A DNA stretch of 54,036 nucleotides from JBBSEX01 sp038239345. Lineage in GTDB: Bacteria; Acidobacteriota; Terriglobia; Bryobacterales; Bryobacteraceae. Position 1 is the first letter of the stretch, and each line of letters starts with the position of its first letter. Under the pieces are notes generated by a model that saw nothing but the letters and a program-made list of their open reading frames with translations, was not told the DNA's origin and searched no databases. This document shows, piece after piece, positions 8,938 to 16,826 of the stretch. The stretch is from the NCBI GenBank assembly GCA_038239345.1, contig JBBSEX010000026.1, positions 1-54,036 on the forward strand. Reading direction: 5' to 3'. A program made the translations under genes and the position numbers.

Positions 8938-9489
8938 GGGCGCCACCTCGCTGACCTGATCGGTGTCGGCAAGCAGATTTACGGCTTTCTGCTGAACTTG
9001 TGCGTCTGGGTCAAGGATAAGGGTGGACAGGGATCATTCTACCGCTCCCAGCATGAGATGGTCTGCGTCTTTCAGAACGGTAAGGGCAAGTATCGCAACA
9101 ACATACAGCTGGGCAAATATGGACGTTACCGCACCAACGTTTGGCAATACCCCAGCGCCGGCACCTTCTCAAGGCAAGGCGACGAAGGCAACCTCTTGGC
9201 CCTTCACCCCACCGTGAAACCCGTCGCCCTGGTCGTCGATGCGCTTATTGATTGCTCGGCGCGAGCGGATCTGGTGCTTGATTGCTTCCTCGGTTCCGGC
9301 TCCACCCTCGTCGCGGCCGAGCGCAGCGGACGGCGCTGCTATGGCATCGAAATCGACCCTCACTATGTCGACACCGCCATTCGTCGCTGGCAGCGCCATA
9401 CCGGCGGCCAAGCCGTGCATGCTGTGACCGGAACGAAGTTCGATGACGTTGCCGCCGGGATTCTGGAGACCCCCAAAACCTGTGCCTAA
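8938..9489 (+). pseudogene. DNA methyltransferase (DNA methylase N4/N6 type), C-terminal part
   Basis: The frame is open from the junction with atpD. It reads GRHLADLIGVGKQIYGFL, then NLCVWVKDKGGQGSFYRSQH, then LALHPTVKPVALVVDAL, and the SAM-binding motif VLDCFLGSGSTLVAAERSGR with GIEIDPHYVDTAIRRW. This is the C-terminal half of a phage-type DNA methylase, often fused to a ParB-like domain. The catalytic D/NPPY motif and everything before it are absent. Its 3' end overlaps the DUF5681 gene, so the phage-like order methylase, DUF5681, terminase is kept. Confidence 0.82.
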
Positions 9490-9862
9490 GGACCCCACCG
9501 ACGACGTGGGCTATGGGAAGCCGCCCCGCCACGCACAATTCCGTCCGGGTCAGTCGGGTAACCCCACAGGACGCCCCAGGAAGACTGTGTCCTTCAAGGA
9601 AATTCTCGAAAGGAACTTACTGTCTCCGATTACCGTCACGATCAGAGACAAACCGCGTAAGATCACAACCCGCGAAGCGTTGTTGATACGCCTTCTTAGT
9701 AAAGCACTCAACGGAGACAACAAGTCCATCGAACAGGTTTTTAGCCTGATGAAATCCGAGTTGCCGGAGACCGGAGACCGTCTCTCGGAACTATTGCAGG
9801 AGTTTAAGGCGGCGAATGCCCGACTCTCGGCCGAAGCCAAGAGCGGGGAAGGAGAAACTTAA
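9482..9862 (+). CDS. DUF5681 family protein (phage-associated)
   Basis: About 126 residues. The hallmark segment FRPGQSGNPTGRPRKT occurs near residue 25, typical of DUF5681 proteins, which regularly precede large terminase genes and may act in DNA packaging. The rest (ILERNLLSPITVTIRDKPRK, then REALLIRLLSKALNGD) fits the family. GTG 9482 is chosen because it overlaps the methylase stop; an upstream start at 9443 is possible. The stop codon is one base from the terminase start. Confidence 0.75.
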   Translation: MPKDPTDDVGYGKPPRHAQFRPGQSGNPTGRPRKTVSFKEILERNLLSPITVTIRDKPRKITTREALLIRLLSKALNGDNKSIEQVFSLMKSELPETGDRLSELLQEFKAANARLSAEAKSGEGET

Positions 9863-9863
9863 G

Positions 9864-11102
9864 ATGCCCATCTTTAACTTTGGTCCTCGTGCAGAACTCT
9901 TTGCCATGCGCCCGCCCGAGCTGGACTGGCTCATCAACATCCTGTACGGAGCCGTCCGCAGTGGCAAGACCTTTGCCCTCCATCCTAAGGCCATCTACTG
10001 CTGTGCCTATCGTGTGGGCGGCCGGAAGATCTTCACTGGAGTCTCCAAGCAAAGCATCTACAACAACGTTCTGACGGACCTGTTCGACATCCTCGGCTCG
10101 CGAAACTGCAGCTATAACCGCAATACCGGCAAGCTCCGGTTGTTGGACACCGAATGGCTGGTCATCGGCGCCAAGGACGAGGGCTCGGAGAAGTACCTGC
10201 GAGGGCTGACGGTCGGCGTCGCCCTTTGCGATGAACTCAGTCTCATGCCACAGAGCTTCTTCCAGATGCTGCTCAGCCGCATGTCCCCCGAGGGTGCCCG
10301 CCTGTACGGGACCACCAATCCCGACAGCCCCCACCACTGGCTCAAGACCGCCTACCTCGACAATCCCGAACTGCGGGAGAAGCGGATTCTGTGGTCGAAA
10401 CACTTCACCATGGCCGATAACCCCAACCTCACCTCCCACTTTGTCGAGACCCAGAAAAAGCTTTACACCGGCTTCTTCTACAAGCGATTCATCGAAGGGT
10501 TGTGGGTGATTGCGGAGGGTGCAATCTATAAGGATTCCTGGTCCGAGGAACTGCTTTACGATCTAAAGGACGAACCGCCTGATCTTCGCTTGCCCGGCGG
10601 CCACCAGCAGCGGTATGTCGCCATCGATTATGGGACGACGAACCCGATGGTCTTCCTGGACATCATCGATGACGGCAACAAGATTTGGGTGGTCCGCGAG
10701 TACTACTGGGACTCCGCCGTACAGATGCGGCAAAAGACCGATGCCGAGTATGCCGAAGATCTGGCTGAGTTTATCGGGCCCCAAAACAACGCCAAGGTCA
10801 TCATCGATCCATCCGCCGCATCGTTCAAGGCCGAGATGAACAAACGTGGTATCTGGCATGTGGATGCAGACAGCGACGTGAACGAAGGGATTCGAATCGC
10901 TTCGATGGCGCTGAATCAGCGCCTGGTGCGATTCTGCCGCCAGGAAGTACCCAAGACTATTCAGGAAATGCAGACTTACGCCTGGGACGCCAAGGCGGCC
11001 CAGCGCGGCGAAGAAAAGCCGTTGAAATTGCACGATCACGGTCCAGACGCCTTCCGCTACTTCGCCAAGAGCGAGATTCCGTATTGGAGACTGGTCGGGT
11101 GA
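9864..11102 (+). CDS. Phage large terminase subunit, PBSX type
   Basis: 412 residues from ATG 9864 (preceded by GAAGGAG). The N-terminal ATPase domain has the Walker A motif LYGAVRSGKTFALHP (about residues 29-43) and a Walker B region GVALCDELSLMPQSFF (about 120-135), followed by YGTTNPDSPHHWLK. The C-terminal nuclease domain has YVAIDYGTTNPMVFL, KVIIDPSAASFKAEM and HDHGPDAFRYF, with the acidic residues expected for an RNase H-fold nuclease. It cuts and pumps viral DNA into capsids. No portal, capsid or tail genes follow, so it is a stranded piece of a prophage or gene-transfer-agent-like element. The frame itself is intact. Confidence 0.85.
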   Translation: MPIFNFGPRAELFAMRPPELDWLINILYGAVRSGKTFALHPKAIYCCAYRVGGRKIFTGVSKQSIYNNVLTDLFDILGSRNCSYNRNTGKLRLLDTEWLVIGAKDEGSEKYLRGLTVGVALCDELSLMPQSFFQMLLSRMSPEGARLYGTTNPDSPHHWLKTAYLDNPELREKRILWSKHFTMADNPNLTSHFVETQKKLYTGFFYKRFIEGLWVIAEGAIYKDSWSEELLYDLKDEPPDLRLPGGHQQRYVAIDYGTTNPMVFLDIIDDGNKIWVVREYYWDSAVQMRQKTDAEYAEDLAEFIGPQNNAKVIIDPSAASFKAEMNKRGIWHVDADSDVNEGIRIASMALNQRLVRFCRQEVPKTIQEMQTYAWDAKAAQRGEEKPLKLHDHGPDAFRYFAKSEIPYWRLVG

Positions 11103-11662
11103 CCGCCGGTACCGTCTATACACGTGCAACCGCTGGCGCGGAGACCCGACGGTTGAGGCTTAGCGCGGGTGTTCGACACCCGCGCGGCGACTCTGCCTAT
11201 CCTTGCTTCTGAGCGGTGCGCCAGCCCTCTGCGCAGCGGCAATGCGCCGCCGAGCCGATGCCGGCATGACTCGCTTTGGCCGCCCAGTGGCGCTGGTATT
11301 GGTCGCACCGCGCGGGCCCTCCCCTGCAGCCTTCGATGGACCCTGATTGCTGAAGATGCATTCCAGCGCCAAAATAGCCTCATCGAGCTGGCCGCGTTAG
11401 GGTCGAAGTTCCGCTAATACCTGGGACAAATCCGCGATGAGATCTCCTATCGAAGCTTTTGGAATTCTTCCAAGACTACACGATTAGGTTGGACGGTGAG
11501 TTGCCTCCGTCCTCACAAACTTACGGTTTGGCCGCCTCAAGCCCGTTAGTGCTTGGCCTAGACCGCATCCTCCGACTGCACCGCAAGAGCATTCTTTTCT
11601 CCGGTTTCGCTCGACTTGCTGCCTGCAAGCCAAGCGGCAATGTCTAGCAGGAGACAATCGCC
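11103..11662. other. Region after the terminase, one doubtful small minus-strand ORF
   Basis: Within 11160-11372 (minus) a 70-residue frame reads GRPKRVMPASARRRIAAAQR, resembling basic C-terminal tails with an AxxKIAAAQRARWA pattern seen in small DNA-binding-like proteins. It lacks the normal end of that motif and I rate it weak. The rest holds nothing I recognise. Confidence 0.25.
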
Positions 11663-12118
11663 ATGAACGAGGACCTAACCACGCCACTGAAGAGCCTGCC
11701 CGGCCTGCAGCGGCCCGCCTTGCTGGAATTGTGGAGCCGGCTGTTCGCTACCCCTCCCCACCCCAAACTCCGCCGCAACCTCATGATTCCCATCCTTGCC
11801 TACCGCCTGCAGGAGAAGGCACTCGGTGGCCTCAAACCTGCTACGCGTGCCCGGCTCCAGCGTATGGCTCGACAGCTGGAACTCCATCCCGACCGGAGCA
11901 TCGCCGCTCCCCCCGGATCCGCATCAAGGCCGGCACCAAGCTGGTCCGCCACTGGCAGAATCAGCCCTACGAAGTCCTGGCTCTGGACCAAGGCTTTCGC
12001 GTACGGCGGCCGGCGCTACACCAGCCTTTCCGACATCGCTCGCCACATCACGGGCACTCGCTGGTCCGGCCCCGTCTTCTTTGGCTTGAAGCCTTCTCAA
12101 AAGAAAGCAGGACACTAG
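11663..12118 (+). pseudogene. DUF2924 protein with two compensating frameshifts
   Basis: A 151-codon frame preceded by AGGAG. It starts MNEDLTTPLKSLPGLQRPAL and continues LMIPILAYRLQEKALGGLK, the DUF2924 signature, and ends YTSLSDIARHITGTRWSGPV followed by FFGLK. In the middle (about 11915-11990) the expected sequence IRIKAGTKLVRHWQNQPYEV lies in the next frame, so a frame change near the C-run at 11910 is undone by one near the extra T at about 11990. DUF2924 proteins regularly precede a serine recombinase in phage-like modules; the same pair is at 51896-54036. The next frame begins a recombinase stub. Confidence 0.75.
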
Positions 12119-12120
12119 CC

Positions 12121-12266
12121 GTGGCCCATCCCTCCGGTGTGAAGAAGCGAACCCGCTGTGCCATCTACACCCGCAAGTCCTCCGAAGAGGGCCTGGAGCA
12201 GACCTTCAACCCCTTACATGCCCAGCGGGAAGCCTGCGAAGCTTACATCCTGAGTCAGCGCCATGA
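12121..12266 (+). pseudogene. Serine recombinase N-terminal stub
   Basis: From GTG 12121 the frame reads RTRCAIYTRKSSEEGLEQTF and HAQREACEAYILSQRHEQ, nearly the same as the first 45 residues of the recombinase at 52375. The serine in YTRKSS is the likely catalytic residue. Homology ends near 12263 and the following frame is unrelated, so the resolvase and recombinase domains are lost. Confidence 0.82.
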
Positions 12267-12463
12267 GCAGTCAAATGCGAACTCGTCTCAAACTCTGCTA
12301 ACAGGGAAAATAATAGGGAAAAACGCGGGTGTAAGGAGCAGCGGCGGCTTAGGAGTGGTGCAATGGAATCAAATTGTCGTATTCTGCTGTTAACGGAAAC
12401 GGGGGCACGTCAGCCCAACCCTCAGAGCGCCAGCTTGGCGAGCAGTGACCAGGAGAACCTGAC

Positions 12464-12562
12464 ATGTACGACGCAATAGTTGTTGGCGCCTGTATAGGAG
12501 TTCTGATGCGCTCCCGCAAGTCGGCAAGTTCTTACGCTCTACGTTCGGTATCAGGCGACTAA
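12464..12562 (+). pseudogene. FAD-dependent oxidoreductase N-terminal remnant
   Basis: ATG 12464 is preceded by AGGAGAACCTGAC. The first residues MYDAIVVGA match the dinucleotide-binding start of geranylgeranyl-reductase-like or PHBH-like flavoproteins (MYDAIVVGARCAG). After that the frame is disturbed (CIGVLMRSRKSASS) and stops after 32 codons. Tentative because the match is short. Confidence 0.4.
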
Positions 12563-12721
12563 TGACCTCGGAGCGATCCCCGGTGGAAGTCATCCTGAAC
12601 AGTGCGCGCCAAACTGGGACCGAACCTCACCCTGAACCTAGAAAGAACACCGCCCCCCTCGTCGCACCCGCCATCGCTAGGGCATGATCAAGCCAATCCC
12701 ATCAATCGTGTTTTAGGAATC

Positions 12722-12991
12722 TCACCAAAAGTCCGCAGCAACGGTGTCAAGGTCAATCCCTGAACGAAGACGGAGAATGCAACGACCGCAAAACGCGCGT
12801 GCGAAAGAAACGAGCAGGATAGCTGCAGCAATGGTCGGCCATCCGGTCAAGAAGTTCTGATGGGCCTCACGAATACCGATCAACAGGAACACTAGCGAGT
12901 TTGCTACAAATGCTGCGTACTCCCAAAACGCATAGACTGCCTCCCGGCCACGCTCGCTGATCGCTCCCAGTTGCCCGATGTTGCCAAGCAT
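12722..12991 (-). pseudogene. CPA1-type cation:proton antiporter fragment
   Basis: The 89-codon frame contains ERGREAVYAFWEYAAFVANS followed by LVFLLIGI, which matches the membrane segment near the middle of NhaP/CPA1 Na+/H+ antiporters, then two more hydrophobic stretches. The N-terminal transport helices and the rest of the C-terminus are missing. It adjoins the DUF4396 gene with 14 bp between them. Confidence 0.65.
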
Positions 12992-13005
12992 AGATCATAA
13001 ATGGA

Positions 13006-14052
13006 TCAAGCAATTGCGCGTTCCGCGGTGAACAGTAGCCTCGCGAACCCGGCACCAAGTAGGGAGGAACTTCCCGACGCAGCAACGCCTTTAGTGCAAT
13101 GCGTCGCTAGCATTGCCATCGGGAATTCATCTGATCCCCCGGCACGCATTGAAGAGCTTCCATAAAGCATTGCCAACGCAACCCCTCCTGCGAGCATGAT
13201 GATCGTGATGAACGTGACGACCAATTTGCGACCAACGGAAACGCTTGCCCTTTCCATCCCCGTCATGCTGGACGCTGGTAAATTTCTTGCCCTTCGATTT
13301 CCCGTGGCGACATGCTCTACCGACGTCGCGAGATCTAGGCGAGTCTGCCCCACTGCGAGCTTCGTGCCGCCCTTTCCGAGTGCGCGTTCGGTTCCCATGC
13401 CGTGCTTCAGATGATTCTTGACCAGCCACCAATTGATGGGATACGCGAGCAACGCGCCGACTAAAGTTGCTAACGACATAGCACCCCAGAAGCGTAACGA
13501 GGTCGGTTCCATGGCATCCATGTCTCTCGTCATGAGGATAATCATCACCGGGATCATTCCAGCCATCACTGCATTCATCGAAAGCCACTCGGGAAGCCAC
13601 GTCGCTCTGACCGCCTGCCAGTAGCTCCCGCCAAGCATGTCTTTCATAAAGAGTGCCTGGAAAATCAGCAGGCCGAATGCGAAGCCCGCAATGTATTCGA
13701 CGGCTGCGTCAAGGCCCATCGGCAACCCAAGCAGGCTGGTAATGGTGGCCGCGACGATGATGCCCGTAGCGTCCCCAGCAATGCAGTGAATGGTTGAACC
13801 GACCGATTGCTTCCAGAGCGGAGCGATAAATTCCTCGTGGGACCCAGGCGTAGGTTCGCGGCAAGAGAGCCAATATACGGCGAAGCCAATTGGGCCGGTG
13901 TATAGAGTGACCAGAACCCAACCCCATTTCATTACCTTCATCTCCGGTGTGCGCGTGATCAGATCCCAGGCAACGAAAATTACGGACAGGGCGGTCAGAG
14001 AAAACCAGATCCGTAATGCAATGTCGATCCAGTTATGACTCTCTACAAACAT
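13006..14052 (-). CDS. DUF4396 membrane protein
   Basis: 348 residues with about seven hydrophobic helices. The segment WVLVTLYTGPIGFAVYWLSC followed by REP, and the histidine-bearing STIHCIAGDATGIIVAATI, are typical of DUF4396 proteins, which have an unproven role (metal or redox-related transport has been suggested for relatives). Further conserved pieces are MKDMLGGSYWQAVRATWLPE and ALLAYPINWWLVKNHLKHGM. The last 40 residues (after MRAGGSDEFP) do not look like a normal membrane C-terminus and may result from a deletion join with the antiporter fragment. An upstream SD-like GGAGAGCC precedes the ATG. Confidence 0.75.
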   Translation of the reverse strand: MFVESHNWIDIALRIWFSLTALSVIFVAWDLITRTPEMKVMKWGWVLVTLYTGPIGFAVYWLSCREPTPGSHEEFIAPLWKQSVGSTIHCIAGDATGIIVAATITSLLGLPMGLDAAVEYIAGFAFGLLIFQALFMKDMLGGSYWQAVRATWLPEWLSMNAVMAGMIPVMIILMTRDMDAMEPTSLRFWGAMSLATLVGALLAYPINWWLVKNHLKHGMGTERALGKGGTKLAVGQTRLDLATSVEHVATGNRRARNLPASSMTGMERASVSVGRKLVVTFITIIMLAGGVALAMLYGSSSMRAGGSDEFPMAMLATHCTKGVAASGSSSLLGAGFARLLFTAERAIA

Positions 14053-14092
14053 GACGGCTCTCCTTGGTTCGGAACGAAGCGTTTTAGGAACC

Positions 14093-14491
14093 TTAACCCC
14101 TATGGGAAAGCGACTCCAGCGAATCGTTGGTAGGCCACGAAATCGTCACCAGAAAAGCCGAGTCGTCGCGAGCTTCAATGTCGTGCTGGATTCCAGGCGC
14201 GAGTGTAAGTATCTGCCCACTCTGAAGATCCTGAGGCTTCTCCTGCACACGCAAGCGCAACCCCCCTTGCAGGACATGAATCGTGATTGTCCCGTCAGCA
14301 TGATGTTCCTTCATTGTCGCCCCGACATCCATAGCAATAAGGAGGACTCGAAGGTCATCGGCTTTCACAAGGAGTTTGGAAAACAAACCTGACTGCCACG
14401 GTTTGTGGTTTGCGAAATGAAAAAGCTCTTCCGCTAAATCGTGCGTTACGCCGCAAAGAAGACTGTTATTAACAAAGCTTTCGGATGCCAT
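14093..14491 (-). CDS. Cupin domain protein
   Basis: About 132 residues from ATG 14491 (a longer start at 14536 is possible). The core reads MKEHHADGTITIHVLQGGLR, then LRVQEKPQDLQSGQILTLAP and GIQHDIEARDDSAFLVTISW, the two cupin motifs with histidines HH and H in the metal-binding positions. Small cupins of this type occur in many stress gene clusters; substrate unknown. It is divergent in spacing from both neighbours and probably monocistronic. Confidence 0.75.
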   Translation of the reverse strand: MASESFVNNSLLCGVTHDLAEELFHFANHKPWQSGLFSKLLVKADDLRVLLIAMDVGATMKEHHADGTITIHVLQGGLRLRVQEKPQDLQSGQILTLAPGIQHDIEARDDSAFLVTISWPTNDSLESLSHRG

Positions 14492-14540
14492 TGGGATCGC
14501 TCCATACTTTCTCGTCGAATTATTGGAAGCCTCCACACGC

Positions 14541-14939
14541 TCACAGTTTTGCCGTTCGCAATCTCAGGGAGTTTGCGATTACCGATGCGGAACTGAAGCT
14601 CATTGCCGCGGCGGCAATCATTGGGCTCAGCAAAAGTCCGAAGAATGGATACAAGACTCCCGCTGCTAAGGGCACTCCTAGCGCGTTGTAAAAGAACGCA
14701 AAGAACAGATTCTGGCGAATGTTGCTCATTGTGCGTTGGCTGAGCATCCTGGCTTTAACGATTCCGCGGAGGTCGCCTTTGATGAGGGTTATTCCGCCGG
14801 TCTCCATCGCTACGTCGGTACCCGTTCCCATCGCTATGCCAACGTTCGCTTTGACTCCGCCACACTGCAGCTCTTTCACTGCTTTGTCCGCGTCTGTGTG
14901 AGTGTGATAAATCGCGACGACTGAATTTTCTGTAGACAT
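14541..14939 (-). pseudogene. Chimera: stress-protein N-terminus joined to P1B-type ATPase C-terminus
   Basis: From ATG 14939 the first 28 codons (STENSVVAIYHTHTDADKAV and KELQCGG) match the start of the stress protein at 46327. At about 14857 the frame passes without a break into KANVGIAMGTGTDVAMETGG, then LSQRTMSNIRQNLFFAFFYN and ALGVPLAAGVLYPFFGLLLS, the hinge-domain end and last two membrane helices of a copper-type P1B ATPase. The catalytic DKTGT, CPC channel motif and all earlier parts are missing. The join is in frame, so a 132-residue membrane protein could be made, but it should have no transport activity. Confidence 0.85.
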
Positions 14940-15066
14940 TTCTATTCTGCTCGGCGATTTGCCGCCGTTCTCCGACATCGACATCGGACCTGCTTGACTA
15001 TGGCAGTGCGGGGTCAAGGAAACTGATCTCTATTGCTCAGTGTCAGTTGAGGGCAGGACATTGAGC
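14857..15066 (-). repeat. Copy 1 of a duplicated promoter/leader region (partner 46245-46456)
   Basis: Both copies carry the first ~28 codons of the stress gene, the upstream leader and the shared ATTGCTC-containing palindrome, ending at GACATTGA. Similarity stops in this copy at the join to the P1B ATPase piece. Confidence 0.8.
15024..15039. promoter_or_regulatory. 16-bp palindrome, degenerate copy (TGATCT-CTAT-TGCTCA)
   Basis: Member of the TGNNCA-N4-TGNNCA family described under findings, 85 bp upstream of ATG 14939, the same distance as in the duplicated copy before the gene at 46327. The left half is imperfect. Confidence 0.45.
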
Positions 15067-15127
15067 GAAGCCAGTCTTAACCGGGATTTCCAATTTGTCC
15101 CGGCAGTTCGAGGCTCGTTGTATCCGC

Positions 15128-16060
15128 CTATTTTCCCCCGAGGCTGATCACGTAGGAGACTAGAGACTTCATATCGTCGGCACTCAGGGTCAGAGGGACC
15201 ATGCCAGCAGCCTTCATCTTGGCTGTGGGGGTCTTCAGAACTGCTGTCAATTTGTCGGGCGAATACTGATTGGATACCTGAGTCAGCGCGCGCCCGGACC
15301 CGCCTCCTCCCCTCGCTCCGTGGCATCCGCCGCAGCCTTGAGAATCGAAAATTGCCTTGCCCCCGGCGGCGGTTGTACCGCCCGCCGCACCTCCGGCTGG
15401 CGCAGGCGAGGACGACCCGGGAGCCGGGGTTGTCGCTGCAGACGCCGATGCTCCCCCAAGACTGATCACGTACGAAACGAGCGCTTCCATGTCGGCAGGA
15501 TTCAAAGTCACAGGAATCATGCCGGCAGCTTTCATCCCGGTGTTCGGCGCCTTCAAAATTGCTGTCAATTGGGCGGGCGGATATTGACTGGAAATATGAG
15601 TCAGCGCGGGCCCAGCACCGCCACCCCCCGTCGCCCCGTGGCATGGGCCGCAGCCGTGAGAATGGTATAAGCTCTTCCCTCGGGCCGCGATTGCGGCGCC
15701 TCCCGGACCTCCAGTTGACGCTGCCGAAGCTTTCACTGTCGCGGGTGGTTCTGTTTTGGCCGAGGCGGGCGAGGATGCCCCAGAGGCCGGAGGAGTTGCT
15801 GCAGCGGCCGATGTGCCCCCGAGAGTGGTCACGTAGGAAACCAGAGACCTCATCTCGCCAGCACTCAAAGTCAGTGGCACCATGCCAGCGGCCTTCATCT
15901 TGGCTGTGGGGGCCTTCAGAACTGCTGTTAACTTAGCTGGAGGATACTGACTGGAAACATGAGTCAGCGCCGGCAGCCCAGAGCCGCCTCCTCCGCCCGC
16001 TCCGTGGCATCCACTGCAGCCGTGAGAATCGAAAATGGCCTTCCCCCCAGCGGCGGCTGT
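15128..16060 (-). repeat. Three tandem DNA repeats encoding mono-heme domains
   Basis: Units near 15128-15370, 15450-15690 and 15810-16060 are closely similar at DNA level (for example the repeated CCAGCAGCCTTCAT/CCGGCAGCTTTCAT stretch), suggesting recent internal duplication. Such repeats are prone to copy-number change and to assembly collapse. Confidence 0.8.
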
Positions 16061-16738
16061 CGCAACTGGCTTCGAGTTGCCCGATGTAGTTGAGGGCGCG
16101 CCGGAGGCGACCGTAACAGGGGCAACGCCCTCCGTCCACATTTTGAGATGACCTACTTGGGATGCGTTGTGAATCATGTCGTGGCAACCGCTCGAAAGGC
16201 ACGATATGTGGTTCGACGTGAGCTCCCCGATAGGCGGCATTTGGTTCATGTGTTCCTCAAAGCTGCGCGCCCCCAAATGGCAGTGCAAGCACTGCAGGTT
16301 GCTGTACCTGCCCTTTAAATGGATTGTCTTGGGGGTTGTACCAATGTATGTCATATAAACGTACTTTAGGCCATCGATCCTGCTCTTCCAGGGGCCGTAA
16401 ATGGTGTAATCGGTATGACAGGTGTAACAGGCCTTGTCCGGCGGCACGAGGTGGTTCTGAAAATGTTGTGCAGGGATGTACCTCGGATCTTCCAAGTGCA
16501 GGCTTTCTCCGTGGCTTGCCATGCTGTGGCACGAAATGCACGAGCTAGTCTGTTGGGAGCGCTGCATGTGGAAGGACATACCGGTGCCGATGCATAGTGC
16601 CGGAAGAATGCAGAGACCTATGAAGGCGAGGATCTTGCCCGTGGGTCCAACGGTGGTCGAGGGACGCACGAGAAACACTGCAGCAAGAACGATCGTCAGT
16701 ACCACCAACGCGATAAGGACTCCAGTTAGGCCAGACAC
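15128..16738 (-). CDS. NapC/NirT-like multiheme cytochrome fused to three tandem mono-heme cytochrome c domains
   Basis: 536 residues from GTG 16738 (GGAGGAG just upstream). Two N-terminal membrane helices (residues 1-50) are followed by a tetraheme region with CISCH, CYTCH, CLHCH and an expanded CLSSGCH site (CX4CH), like NapC/NrfH-type quinol dehydrogenases. Three near-identical modules follow (roughly 228-305, 350-425, 459-536), each with a heme site (CSGCH, CGPCH, CGGCH), a glycine-rich loop, TAVLKAPTAKMKAAGMVPLT and LVSYV..LGG, joined by Ala/Pro/Ser linkers. Seven hemes in all. It could take electrons from quinol and pass them along a flexible periplasmic wire. It lies downstream of the decaheme/barrel genes but is now cut off from them by an IS. 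Confidence 0.85.
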   Translation of the reverse strand: MSGLTGVLIALVVLTIVLAAVFLVRPSTTVGPTGKILAFIGLCILPALCIGTGMSFHMQRSQQTSSCISCHSMASHGESLHLEDPRYIPAQHFQNHLVPPDKACYTCHTDYTIYGPWKSRIDGLKYVYMTYIGTTPKTIHLKGRYSNLQCLHCHLGARSFEEHMNQMPPIGELTSNHISCLSSGCHDMIHNASQVGHLKMWTEGVAPVTVASGAPSTTSGNSKPVATAAAGGKAIFDSHGCSGCHGAGGGGGSGLPALTHVSSQYPPAKLTAVLKAPTAKMKAAGMVPLTLSAGEMRSLVSYVTTLGGTSAAAATPPASGASSPASAKTEPPATVKASAASTGGPGGAAIAARGKSLYHSHGCGPCHGATGGGGAGPALTHISSQYPPAQLTAILKAPNTGMKAAGMIPVTLNPADMEALVSYVISLGGASASAATTPAPGSSSPAPAGGAAGGTTAAGGKAIFDSQGCGGCHGARGGGGSGRALTQVSNQYSPDKLTAVLKTPTAKMKAAGMVPLTLSADDMKSLVSYVISLGGK

Positions 16739-16826
16739 ATCTCCTCCGTACCGCTCGCCTGAATTAGAATTGGAATGCCGGCAAACCTCCTGCCAATCGT
16801 TAAGTCCTATTTCCTTGGCTCGCGGT

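Noticed and set aside
9804..10439. Long minus-strand open frame opposite the terminase gene
   Set aside because: Shadow of the terminase reading frame; composition is explained by the plus-strand gene, which has all terminase motifs.
12436..12451. TGGCGA-GCAG-TGACCA before the flavoprotein remnant
   Set aside because: The left half breaks the TGNNCA pattern and the site is only 12 bp from the ATG.
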